Origin: Patellaria atrata CBS 101060
Lineage: Eukaryota; Ascomycota; Dothideomycetes; Patellariales; Patellariaceae
Assembly (NCBI GenBank): GCA_010093705.1
Contig: MU006107.1
Location: forward strand, 170,031-234,030
Length of the DNA stretch: 64,000 nucleotides
Direction: 5' to 3'
Position numbers and translations under genes: made by a program
Shown: positions 45,483 through 55,599 of the stretch, piece after piece
Position numbering within the stretch: the first letter of the stretch is position 1
How the letters are laid out: each line of letters begins with the position of its first letter
Notes under the pieces: generated by a model
What the model was told of the DNA's origin: nothing
Database searches by the model: none
Seen by the model: only the letters and a program-made list of their open reading frames with translations

Positions 45483-46117
45483 ATGTCCTCCTCTATTGCA
45501 ATCCCACAGAGGAAGAAGAACAATCCTATAAGCTTTCATAACTCTGCATCAAGCAGCTCCTCGCCATCATCCTATTCTCCATCATCCTCGTACTCGCCTA
45601 AGACAACGGAGGTGTCGTCGTCCATCGCATCGCCCTCCTCGTCATCAAGGTATCGGAATAGGCGGCCTTCCTTACTCGGTAGGTTCCCAAGATATGGAGA
45701 CCCAGCCGAACCCGAACCATAACAAGTCATGATGGAAGTATGAATGGACTCATAGTTAATAATGGGCATAGGCTCCTCTCTCTCCAAGTCAGAGCATATC
45801 GTCATCAATGTAGGGTCAGAGGATGCACCTAGATTAGTACGTCACATCTAATCGTGAGCGATAACGATGCGAATGATTCTGTAACTAACCGTTCGACCTC
45901 AGGTTACGTGTGTCAAGTCGTCACAGGGCTTCGACTGGAATCAGGGTAAGTCTCGTAGATAACCACCCCTCATCCCGTCATACTAATCTCTCCGATCATA
46001 GAAATCTTCCTACCTTCCTACGCCGACCACCACTTTTCCGATCTCGAGCGTAAGCAGGATCCAGTCTATGATATTATCCTCACCGATGAGGAGGCCGCCT
46101 CTATTCTTCCACAATAG
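45483..46117 (+). CDS. Hypothetical Ser-rich small protein, 139 aa, four exons
   Basis: The exons 45483-45678, 45772-45836, 45903-45945 and 46002-46117 join in phase to a 139-residue protein. The first ~65 residues are a Ser/Pro low-complexity region (SSSSPSSYSPSSSYSPK, ending RYRNRRPSLLG). The rest is structured: LSKSEHIVINVGSEDAPRL, VTCVKSSQGFDWNQEIFLPS, YADHHFSDLERKQDPVYDII and a C-terminal LTDEEAASILPQ. I do not recognise a named family. Three consistent GT-AG introns and an acidic, hydrophobic-patterned C-terminus make a real gene likely. The RRPSLLG site looks like a possible PKA-type phosphosite; that is inference. Confidence 0.65.
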
Positions 46118-46836
46118 TTGCGTGCTTTAATTTCTGGGCTGGTGTACAAATACATGCTGCGGGTGTTATTGGGGGAGAGGTGTCGTTTCGGTGCATTTGG
46201 AGCAGCATAATAAGGTATTCAGTCGCGGGTATGGCTCTACTCAAACCTTTCTGTGAATATCATTGGCTTGTTTGGTCTCATCTAAGCGTTGAGATTGTAG
46301 GGGTTCACAGGAGTAGGACGGGAGCTGCTACCCTCCCTATGATAATCTTATGGATATATGGATATGTTGGAGGCATTATGAACTTTATGTATAACTATAA
46401 ATCTGTGCTCGAATTTCTTTGAATAATCATGACGTGAATACAACAAGCCGTACTGTTATATGTTTGTTTGGTAGTTCTTCCCCATCTCACCTCTTTTGAG
46501 ACGGCTTCTATTATCGTCTTGATGACCTCGTCAGGGCACTGGACGCCCCACGCGTCCTCCGGTCTCGGTAAATTCTCTCCCGTCCGCGGAGGGTCACACC
46601 CCTGCGCGAATCGCACACCTGCAAGGCACAGCCGCTGCAAGCGCTCGTCGCATCAACAACCCAACCTAACATCAAACCAAACAAACAACAGCCCATACGA
46701 CAACCCCAAATTGGAGATCCCCCTTTCAACCGCACCGCTCAAAACGACCCGTCACTGCACCCCCAAAATCACGAGCTCCCCTATATCATTTGCATAGCCC
46801 ACACCCGAGGGGCAGAAGCTTAGTTGGCGAAAGAGG
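46118..46836. other. Intergenic region upstream of MIS14
   Basis: About 720 bp; the 3' half is C-rich and would be the MIS14 promoter and leader. It contains one perfect ACGCGT at 46550-46555, about 280 bp upstream of the MIS14 start. The 109-codon frame at 46468-46797 has no protein features. Confidence 0.45.
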
Positions 46837-47757
46837 ATGGATACCGCACACAGAAAAATCGAGCTCCAGGCGCCGGGGGACCTGGCGTTTCTGGAGCAGA
46901 ACGCGAGAAAGGCGGCACGGGAAAGGATCGATTTGCATTTACCGCCTTCTGCGGCGCCGGTTGGCGGGGAGGATAAACTTAGAGGGCGGGTAGAGGAGTT
47001 GGTTGAGGAGGTGAGTGTTTTTTTTTTTTTCCCAATAATTATAGAGAAAGGACAATGGGAGAGATAAGAAGAGGGATGGGAGGAGATAATAGAGAATAAA
47101 GATGCACTGGCTTTATTTACTTACTTGGCTAATTTTTTTATTCTTATTTTTTTTGGTTGGGCAGTTCCTCACCCACACCTTCGCGGCCGCAAAACAGAAT
47201 ATCTGCGTCAACGGCATGGATTTGGAGGAGAACGGCACCAGGAACGTGGGAGAAGGTATATATCTACCCAATTACCCCCCCCCCCCCCCCCCCCCCCCCC
47301 CTTTCCCCTTCCCCTTCTTTCCCTTCCCGCACACACACAGAGAGAGAAACTCTCCCACACCAAACCATACTAACCCACCCTGTCCCAAACAGACTTCGAA
47401 CCCCTAGACACCCGCCTCGCAGACCGCCTCCGCGCCCTCGAACAGGCGAAAGAATCCCTCATAACCAAAGTCGCGGACCTGCGACGGACGGCGCCGGCGC
47501 TCGCGGCGCGCCAGTTCCAGTCGGCCTACGGGGCCTACGACGCAGGATTGCAGCAGCGGAGGCAGGAGGAGGAGGATGGAGCGGTGAGGGAGGCGCAAGG
47601 GGAGAGGTTGGAGGTGGAGCGGGTGGAGCGGTGGGATGAGGTTGAGGGGAGCTGGGAGAGGGCTACGGAGGGGTTGGTTGGGCTAAGGGGGGTTACGGAG
47701 ACGGTGGCGAGGTTAGTCAGGGCGGGGGAGGTCGTGGGGTATTTGGAGGGGAAGTAA
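46837..47757 (+). CDS. MIS14: Kinetochore protein Mis14/NSL1
   Basis: The exons are 46837-47010, 47165-47255 and 47393-47757, giving 209 residues. The protein reads MDTAHRKIELQAPGDLAFLE, then ARKAARERIDLHLPPSA, EELVEEFLTHTFAAAKQNI across intron 1, GMDLEENGTRNVGEDFEPLD across intron 2, then a long coiled coil (RLRALEQAKESLITKVADLR) ending EVVGYLEGK. This is the Mis14-like family, a subunit of the Mis12/MIND complex that links centromeric chromatin to the Ndc80 complex. Introns are unusually long here (154 and 137 nt); the second holds a 27-C run. The 3' exon is very GC-rich. Confidence 0.88.
47275..47301 (+). repeat. 27-nt poly-C run in MIS14 intron 2
   Basis: An uninterrupted C run of about 27 nt, followed by C/T tracts, lies between the donor at 47256 and the acceptor at 47391-47392. 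It could act as an extended polypyrimidine tract or form an i-motif/G-quadruplex. Its exact length is prone to sequencing error. Confidence 0.85.
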
Positions 47758-48180
47758 GGTGGGCTGGAGTTGTCATTCATTGCGTGAGGGCATGTTCGAG
47801 GAAAGCGGACATAGGGCAAGGCGTTCAGGCTAGGGATAGCTTTTACGGAGATGTGGGTTCGAGGGGCTTCTCGTCATCACGTTTGATATCCAGAAATGAG
47901 ATTTGATCAGATAACAGTCTGTGAAATTTTTGACTGTGCTTGGAAAAGGCCCAGCTGGTGGAGAAACTCAGGAGTTACGTTAAGCGCATGTCCTCCATAA
48001 TGCCGTCATAATGCTTCGGTAGGTTAGGGGTATGTTGAGAACATGTCCCGCTAAGCGCTACAAGTTGAAGGCTAGATAATTGATCGACCCGTCTAATATG
48101 CAGAAGACGCCATGCTGCTGTGATTCCCAGAGTGTTATAGTACATCCCTTGTCTCTTCGCCATTACTCCATCTCGATCTC
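47758..48180. other. Convergent intergenic region
   Basis: About 420 bp between the convergent MIS14 and RPN12 stops. I see nothing beyond 3' UTR sequence. Confidence 0.45.
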
Positions 48181-49092
48181 TCAGACAATGTTTTCCAGCT
48201 GCCTCGCATAACTAAGCATGTTCTCGATTATTGTCCTGCTAGCTGAGGTGTTGTCTCTCTCCGAAGCTTGCAAATCGGCTTCCTTCGTGGGGAAATAGAC
48301 GTGCTCGTCCTTGATGATCCAGCCACGATTTTCGGCAAATTTCACGACGGCACCTTCAGAGTCAAGTTTGAGGACGTTCTTGGCACCGCGGACGGAAAGA
48401 TTCTTGTATGCAACTTCGGCGCAGGATGCAATTTCGGAGCGAATAGTGTCGCGAAGGATCTAGAGAGAAATGTCAGCCTTTTGTTCAAAGATCATACTTC
48501 TATTCGAGGTATCACTCACGTCGGAAAAGACTGCAAACTCCGGGCCTGGGACTTTCTCGACCATCGTCATGTTCCATGCGCGATCATAGGTTCCTTCTGA
48601 CAACGCCTCCTCGAGCTTCCTCGGATACTGTATGAACTCATCGTCTTCCAGAGGTTTGCCGGTGCCATTCTTTTCTGCCGCATACGCCGCATTTATCAGC
48701 CTTTCCAACATCGTGTGAAAGCCTGAAGTGTCGCCCTGACTCAACAGCAGTAGGAGGTACAAGCCCGTGATCCGGCTCTTGTTGGCACCTTCGTGGGAGA
48801 GCATCTCTTCGGGGAGGTCGTAGAATGGTTGAAGCTGCTGGAAGTATCGCGTGAAGCCTTCTGCGTCAGGGAACTTGATACAGACAAAGGCTCCAGCTTC
48901 GAAGACGTCACGAGCGAGCTTCAGGTGCTTTTCTGGCGTGTCGCGAGCTGGGATCAAAGCATTCAGCTGCAGTAGATTGATCTTAGCACGGGCGAGGAGA
49001 GGTTGTATCTGCGCCGAATTGGTGGCGCTGCCGGCAGTCTTGTGAATTCGTCCAAGGATCTCTTGGAGCTCTTTTTCGGCCTGGTACGCCAT
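48181..49092 (-). CDS. RPN12: 26S proteasome regulatory subunit RPN12 (PSMD8)
   Basis: Two minus-strand exons, 49092-48520 and 48459-48181, give 283 residues, normal for Rpn12. The protein begins MAYQAEKELQEILGRIHKTA and continues ARAKINLLQLNALIPA, GLYLLLLLSQGDTSGFHTML, EEALSEGTYDRAWNMTMVEK and VFSDILRDTIRSEIASCAEV across the intron. The C-terminal winged-helix/PCI part reads LKLDSEGAVVKFAENRGWII and ends IENMLSYARQLENIV. Rpn12 is a lid subunit of the 19S particle. The start was chosen at the family N-terminus; the same frame stays open for another 110 codons upstream, to a Met at 49422. Confidence 0.93.
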
Positions 49093-50850
49093 CTTGATGG
49101 CGTTGAATTGTGCGGAGGTGGATTCTTCAGACCTACGCTCTAGAATTGTGGAGAGTTCTGGGGGAGTTGGTTCCTGTGTGGTACAGGGCGGTTCGAAGAA
49201 AGGAAGTGGAGTCGGAACTCCTTGTGCTGGAGAGTCCGCGGGAGGATTGGAAGACGGGTGTGATGTCTTCCAGGCGGTTCTGAGAAAAGTCGTCTCTTGT
49301 GAGGGACGGGAGTGATGGAGCTTTCGGGTAAACCTCGCTACGGCGCGTCTATAAGTAACAAGGGCTGTCAGTGACGTCCGCAGCTTGATAAGAACTTGCA
49401 CAAATCGTTTGAACATGTTCAAGTGTGTTTTGCCTTGAATTTTGGATACGAGGGGTACGCGTACAGACCATTCTTGAAGCTTCTAGCAGCAGTTCTTGAT
49501 ATACAACCGTTCAGTTAGTTAACAATACTGAACGATGTACACGTGAAGATATGGCCACATGAGCAAGCTGTGTGTCCGTAGATCCGATGTCTCGTACTGT
49601 GTATGAAGAGAAGGATAAGCAAGGCAAGTTGATACCATCACAGACTGATGGTCTCGTGTTTACTTTTCACCTTCAAACTCTATAACCTTGTCAGTCAAGG
49701 AACGATGCGTATTTTGGTAACAGCATCATTCCCGGAAATAGATGTCGTACTATTGTACGGTGATATCAGTATGCCATTCCATTTTGTCAGATCACTTACT
49801 TCGTCTTGGTCCAAGAAAGGAGCGGCATCTTAGGCGCCGTTGTTGAAGTGAGATGTTTTTTCAAGAAGTCTGAGGGCGAGGAAATCCAGTTGAATACCTA
49901 GAAGGTGGACCTACGCGTTTGCACTCATCCGTTTGCACGCGTTCACCTTCACTTTGAACAGCGGACTATGTCGAACTCTTCAACATTCAGATTTACTTAC
50001 TAGCTAGGTGAAAGCAAACAGGATATGAAGGCTCTCAGACCCGATTCTCAGTTCAACTCTACCAGCAGCAACGCCCCTCGATATTTCCAGACCTAAATTT
50101 CTAACAGTACCTCATATCTTCGTAGTGGCGTCTACACGTCTATCAGACCCCCTCGCTGAGCAGTACGCACTTCACGAAACACCACCTTCTCCCTAATTTT
50201 CCTCGTCAATTTCAGACAACGTCACCGGGAGCATGCGAAAGATCATTAAGAATCAGATCTGAGTACCCATAGAATAATAAGAATACCTCTTATTTCCTAC
50301 TATCACCACCCCGGCGTACACCACCGGTTGTACGCCTGCTACGTCCCCAGGATCTTCCTATAGTATAACTTTTCAGTCCATTCTCAGAAGTCCCGAGCGT
50401 ACAACACCAAGCGTAATACACCGCAAACCCATACCTAAAGTCAAAGAACCCTAGTATATTTCCCAAATATTAATGGTCTCCCCGGCCGGGAAGATCTATG
50501 TAAATGAGCAGTCCGGTCCCTGATTGAAACCCTAGATGGATAGAAGGGAGACTTGTACGGGATGTTTTGCCCTAATTTTGGTACTCTGTAAGTACGAAAG
50601 GTTTCGGAACGGGAGTAATTGGGGAAGAACTTATTTACCCAATACGTATGACGGGTAGCGATACAGAAGCGTATTTTCGTAGTTAAACGAGGACTATGGG
50701 ATTTGAGCAAAGTGCTATACTGACTCCGTAGCAACTAACAGTATAAATCCACTTGTTGTATTATATGTTCAATCAATATCTAATTACTAGAATCATAACG
50801 CAATGCAATAAACTAAAAATAGTTCATGTTATACAGTAATGTTCCAACAA
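49093..50850. other. 1.76 kb stretch, including the RPN12 leader
   Basis: The first 330 bp are the open upstream extension or leader of RPN12, including a possible intron ending acttatag (acceptor near 49350). The rest, up to the 3' end of the membrane protein gene, contains only short frames. I see no RNA gene or repeat. Confidence 0.4.
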
Positions 50851-52044
50851 CTATTCCCTCTCTCCATCTATCGATGCTCTCGGTGACGGGGGCAGAGGTT
50901 TCATATGCGGGTCGTGTCCTGGAGGCGCCCGCACCCCCAGTTCCGCGATCAGCGGTCCATGATATTCCTCCGCAGCTGGTGGGCTGCTTTTCACAGCGTC
51001 TTGATAACTAGGTGGATTATCATCCTCGTCTCTATTTGACAAGAGTCCCTCCTCTTCCATGTTCGCCACAGCATCCGTCAAGGTACTGGCATCAATGCCA
51101 TTATAGATCCTCCAACACACGTAAGCAAGTAAAGCTGCTCCTCCGACACTCGCCGCAATAATAAGCGCAACCGGCCAAAATGCCTCTGCGAAAAGTGTCA
51201 CATCGTCCCATTTGTCCAGTATGAAGTGTCGGAGCGAGCCAATCCTCCCGAAGCTATCAAATTCAGAGTACCAGATATACCGGTACCATGGGGAATCATT
51301 AAGGTCAGGGCAGCGCCAGGAACTACGATCGCAAGAGCCCACTGCGTGTGGGAGGGGTGGGAGATAATTGAACTGACGGCGGACTAGTTGAGCTTCCGTG
51401 ATGGCGTAGTTACGTCGGGGTGAGTCGGACCGAGAATGATTCTCGTCACTCAACACAATCTGAATTCGCATCTGGGATGGTACGTCTAGGAGGATGTGTG
51501 AGTCGTCGGCTGTGACGCCGATGAGATTTAGGTCTAGGGTGAACTCGGGGTTGTAATATGTTATGGATGGGTCATCCCGAGGGGTTATCAAGCGGTCGTA
51601 GTCAAGTTGAAGGAGAGGCATCGCTGTACCGATCCGGAACTGCATGTCGAGAGGCTGCCAGTCGTCTAAGATCAAGATATCGAGCTCTTTTGCAGTTATG
51701 TTAGCTGGGACTTGATATGCCACGAGTCTAGGAGGAATGTCCGGGTTTGGGAGAGGAAGGAAGGGATGATTGTTCAGAATGAGCGTATGGTTCATACGGC
51801 ACATGGTGAAGTTAAGGAGGACGGCGCTTGGGGAATCTGTTGGTATCCATCTGGGGACCCAGTGTCGATTGTCTTCATACAGTAATTTATACAGTGGTAC
51901 TCCGGGAAGGTCGAGCTTGACTATGAAACTGTGTGCATCTGCCGTCCATGTTATATTCGCCGCAGCGCGGTGATGTATATAAGCTCTTGACGGTTGTATG
52001 AAAGGGATCACGCCAACGAGGATAATTGAAATGAGAGACTTCAT
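50851..52044 (-). CDS. Type I membrane protein with lumenal domain and cytosolic PPxY motif
   Basis: A single exon of 397 residues. The start MKSLISIILVGVIPFIQPSR is a signal peptide. A ~265-residue lumenal/extracellular part has several N-glycosylation sequons (NITW, NFTM, NHTL, NITA, NHSR) and a cysteine pair (VGSCDRSSWRCPDLND). One membrane helix (PVALIIAASVGGAALLAYVC, about residues 291-314) follows. The ~83-residue cytosolic tail has an acidic dileucine-like EEEGLL (about 330-335), a PPSY motif (about 344-347) and a proline-rich end. PPxY binds WW domains of Rsp5/Nedd4 ubiquitin ligases; EEEGLL fits adaptor-sorting signals. I do not recognise the lumenal domain. A role as a membrane Rsp5 adaptor is inference. 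Confidence 0.72.
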   Translation of the reverse strand: MKSLISIILVGVIPFIQPSRAYIHHRAAANITWTADAHSFIVKLDLPGVPLYKLLYEDNRHWVPRWIPTDSPSAVLLNFTMCRMNHTLILNNHPFLPLPNPDIPPRLVAYQVPANITAKELDILILDDWQPLDMQFRIGTAMPLLQLDYDRLITPRDDPSITYYNPEFTLDLNLIGVTADDSHILLDVPSQMRIQIVLSDENHSRSDSPRRNYAITEAQLVRRQFNYLPPLPHAVGSCDRSSWRCPDLNDSPWYRYIWYSEFDSFGRIGSLRHFILDKWDDVTLFAEAFWPVALIIAASVGGAALLAYVCWRIYNGIDASTLTDAVANMEEEGLLSNRDEDDNPPSYQDAVKSSPPAAEEYHGPLIAELGVRAPPGHDPHMKPLPPSPRASIDGERE

Positions 52045-52241
52045 GATGCGTGGGATGAGACTATAAACACGTGGAGAATGTCTTAATGTAATGAAAAAGT
52101 GACATACTGTAGAAGAAAAATAGCAACGAAAAGGAATGATATGGAGGGTCCCTGAGGTGATGTTGATATCGGTGGCAGTGCAAAAGGAGCGAAGGATTCG
52201 ACCGCGAACCATTCCATGTCCACGACTCGAGCACAATTCTA

Positions 52242-52285
52242 CTTTGGTAGCCGGCATAAGTTTCGATAGTACGACCCCACCAAGC
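52242..52285 (+). repeat. Left terminal inverted repeat of the Tc1/mariner element
   Basis: It starts directly after the TA duplication and pairs with 53457-53500, 43 of 44 positions identical. Confidence 0.93.
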
Positions 52286-52330
52286 CACAAAATGAGGTTG
52301 TAATACAAATATATTTTTGATTATCTAATC

Positions 52331-53335
52331 CTACCACTTTGTGAATCCGCCTCCTGCTGTAACGACGCCCTTACAGCGTTGTTGCATGCTCTCAATCAGT
52401 TCATGAAGCTGCTCAGTTGTAATCGCCTCCCATGCTTCCTTCACGATAGTACGTAATGTATCGTATGTTGGATTTTCAAGAGCCCCATACTTATGCTGTA
52501 TGTAGTCCTTCATCCAGTTCCATACTGTCTCAATAGGATTGAGATCTGGTGAGAATGGAGGCCAAGTCATGGTGTTGATACCACGGTCTTGTAGCTCTTG
52601 AATCGTCGCTACCGCTGCCTGCCCAGGAGCATTATCTTGCATAAAGATTAAGCCTGGATTCGTCATTATCCACCCATGTACAATCGGTACGATACGATTG
52701 CAGCATGTATCTTGATTGATACTGCCCCATTCCTTCTCGCAAAAGAGACATGGCCCTTTTGTTGTACCGTTGAATGATGCCCAAAACATCCGGCCACGGT
52801 TACGAAGTCTCTTTGTAACCAGACATGTATCTTCTAGCTCTTCACTTTGTTCTCTTGTAACCCAAGTCTTTCGATGCCTTGTACCATTGACCCAGGTCTC
52901 GTCACTCCAGAGTATTGTCTCTGCCCAGGCTAATCTCTTCAAACAATTAGCCTCAGTTTAGGGAGATTTGGCTAATGCAATGTACCTTCGATATCCAGCG
53001 CGACGTAATGAGGATCGGATTGCATATTCACCAACACCCCAGTGTGCAAATATCTCAGTTGCGAGTCTCTGATAGCTCATACGACGTGTCTCTCGTGATT
53101 GAGGTATATATGTAATCAACTCTTCAACCTGCTTTTGTGATAACTATGGTGGGCGCCCGCTACGCTTCATTGGTGTAACTTGCTCGGCTTGACATGCTCG
53201 CTAAACTTGCTGGTATGAGAATCCAAGATGCTTGACAATTGCTTCATATGTAAGGCCAATTCCTCGTAATGTTTGGACTTGGATTCGTTGATCGCGAGTA
53301 AGATGATGGCGTCGTGGAGGCGTTGAGGGAGGCAT
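52331..53335 (-). pseudogene. Tc1-like DD34E transposase with three in-frame stops
   Basis: From ATG at 53335 to the stop at 52331 the frame is continuous in length (334 codons, normal for Tc1/mariner). It is interrupted by stop codons at codons 45 (TAG, 53203-53201), 64 (TAG, 53146-53144) and 126 (TAA, 52960-52958). The N-terminal helix-turn-helix part reads HHLTRDQRIQVQTLRGIGL. The catalytic part has Asp in LWSDETWVNG, Asp in FMQDNAPGQ and Glu in SPDLNPIETVWNW, with 34 residues between the last two (DD34E). There is no frameshift. All three stops can arise from CAG or CAA by C-to-T change in a CpA context, the RIP signature. Confidence 0.9.
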
Positions 53336-53456
53336 ATTCAGTATAGATAGATTTATAACACAAAGGTAATAACACGTGGACGCGAGGAGTGAATAGGATA
53401 TTAAATAAGACGCTGAGTAAGAAATAATAGTATGAATATGGTTAGTATATACAAAA

Positions 53457-53500
53457 GCTTGGTGGGGTCGTACTATCGAAACTTATGCCGGCTACCACAG
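53457..53500 (-). repeat. Right terminal inverted repeat of the Tc1/mariner element
   Basis: It ends directly before the TA at 53501-53502 and pairs with 52242-52285 with one mismatch. Confidence 0.93.
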
Positions 53501-54000
53501 TACTGTAGTCTGGTATCATCGAGGCACCGTCTCGACTCAATATTATCTATATCCTATGAATGTTGTTACTGAATTGAAGTTGAAAGGTCATTAACTACAG
53601 TATACAAGAGTATTGGACCGTTACGTTACACTAAGGAGTACCCTACTGTGTAGAGCGATTTGATTCGAAGCTGAGCTTCCCTTGAACAACGAACGCGGGG
53701 TAGTCTAAATAGACATACCTCTACTGTAGCTATTTTCTAGTTGTCGGTACAGATGTTATCAATTACTCTATTCTTGATACTTACTGTACTGTATGGATCC
53801 AGTCATGATGTAGGAATTCCATCTCCAATTGAATATCCAACCGATATCGGGACAGCAAATCGAAGAAAATTACCAGCTACAATTCACAATTCGTTGTAGT
53901 ACAGTCGAGGTATGCCGGCTTACTGCTATCTATCTTCCTTGAAAACAAGGCAGACGCCGATGAGTCTTTCGTACAGCCTGATGCGCGAAGTTTATATGGG
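53501..54000. other. AT-rich flank between the transposon and the DUF7730 gene
   Basis: About 500 bp without a gene. It contains repeated TACTGTA/TACAGTA-like heptamers, noted as a finding. Confidence 0.45.
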
Positions 54001-55235
54001 ATGACATTTCTATCTCCAATTTATTCTCTTCTCGTATTCTGTAACAAGAGGGCCAGGGACTTCAATAACTTCGTCGAAGATATGCCTTCCTCCAGATCGC
54101 GAAAAGTGCTCAAGGGTATTAGTTGGACAGTCTTCTGCATAGTCTGCTCTCCCCTAGTCTGCTACTACACTATTGAAGTGCTGCTGGAAGATGTTATTGA
54201 TAAAAAGAAGCGTGAAGCAGCAAAGGTTAGAAGGAGAGAAAAGAAAGAACACCGAGAACGCGTTCCAGTTCCGTTACCAGGAGTACGGCCGCGACGTCTA
54301 AGTCTCCCTCTCTGTGAACCACCAGTTGAAGCTCAGCCGAACGAAAAGCGGCCTATACATGTGCTACCCATCAGGAGGAAAAATGTACGACAACCTGCAA
54401 TTGTTCAGACCACTCTTGACCAGCTACAATCCCCGCTCTTCAATACTCTACCCGCAGAAATACGAGTCCTCATATACCAATACGCTATTGGGAACCAAAC
54501 GCTACATATAACCCATTTGAATAAACGGCTGGGTCACATCGTATGCATGAACACAAGCTCTCAAAAACAATTTGGTGTGAGACGGCACTTTTGCTGGGGT
54601 TACGAGACAGAATCCAAGGAATTCATAAATGGCGATCCAGAGTTGTTTTCTAACACCATGGGCGAAGGATTTACCACTCCATCAAGTACAGGCAGTCTTC
54701 TTAGCCTTCTAAAATCCTGTCGACGAGTGTACGAACTTCCTGTCACACATAAAAATAGTAAAAGCTAATTCAAAAAAGATATTCAGAAGCAATCAGCATA
54801 CTCTACACACGGAACATCTTCGCCGTAAAGCATATCCGTACAGTAATCGACTTGAACCATACCATCCTAACTTCAAGACTCCACCAAATTCGAACACTAG
54901 ATCTGCGTTGGACCACACAAGCTCCGTGGCATGCGGAGAACATCGATAATCGCACGACAGTATATGACAAGAGGACTTGGGAGCACGTCTGGTCAATCAT
55001 AGCTAGAATGGATGGTCTTCGTAACTTGAAAGTCGAGATTGGAGGACCTGGTCTCTTGGAACCAGCACACGTTCTGGCTGTATTGAGACCCCTCTATCAC
55101 GTTAAACAGACGAATGTTTTTATGGTGACTATTGAGGATTGGCGAAAGAAGGTTCAGGGTGACCTACCTCCTGGTCCGTTCTTGCTGAGAAGCCGTTATT
55201 CGCGCACCAAAGAGGAAGTTGCATGGAACCCTTGA
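54001..55235 (+). CDS. DUF7730-domain protein with N-terminal hydrophobic segments
   Basis: The exons are 54001-54728 and 54779-55235, giving 394 residues. The N-terminus is hydrophobic (MTFLSPIYSLLVFCNKRA; then ISWTVFCIVCSPLVCYY), followed by a basic coiled region (KKKREAAKVRRREKKEHRER). The fungal DUF7730 core begins FNTLPAEIRVLIYQYAIGN and continues GSLLSLLKSCRRVYSEAISI and LYTRNIFAVKHIRTV. SCRRVYSEA is formed only by splicing the 50-nt intron (GTACGA..AAAAAAG), which is the family motif. The family occurs in large numbers in filamentous ascomycetes; its role is unknown, and the LPAEIR start resembles F-box-like modules. Confidence 0.8.
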
Positions 55236-55599
55236 TGAGCCTGTATCGTCTCTTGGTTCTGCACGATCGATTATTCCATAGTAGATACATATAAAAGTAC
55301 TTGTACTATACCCTCGAAATTGAATCATCGATAGCTTACATTGTCCTATCATATCTTACTGAGTGATAAGAGTTCCATTGCGATTTCTGTGCTGTACTGC
55401 ACTCTACAAGACCTTGATTGCTGAAACATTCGAGTAGGGGCTCAATTATGTTACGTGCACTCGCTCAACTTCGTCGGGTACGGTGTACCTTACTGGAATG
55501 GATATAGAGCCGTCCACTTTGTGTGACTTTTGTGACAGCCTGTCAGGCTGCTACAAGGTATTTGGGGTGGCTTTTAACATCGATATTGAGCTTACTGTT
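55236..55599. other. Intergenic region
   Basis: About 360 bp between the DUF7730 gene and the HET relic. It may include unrecognisable 5' parts of the relic. Nothing else is seen. Confidence 0.4.

Larger units (their letters stand above)
52242..53500 (-). mobile_element. Tc1/mariner-type DNA transposon, 1,259 bp, with 44-bp TIRs and TA duplication
   Basis: The left terminal inverted repeat (52242-52285) and the right one (53457-53500) match over 44 bp with one mismatch (ctttggtagccggc versus ctgtggtagccggc when read inward). Both ends are flanked by TA (52240-52241 and 53501-53502), the target duplication typical of Tc1/mariner elements. It contains one transposase frame on the minus strand. 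The near-identical ends suggest a recent insertion. It sits 197 bp upstream of the start of the PPxY membrane protein gene. Confidence 0.95.

Noticed and set aside
53905-53925. Possible second transposon end (tatgccggctt)
   Set aside because: It resembles only about nine bases of the inverted repeat and lacks the rest, so it is probably coincidence.
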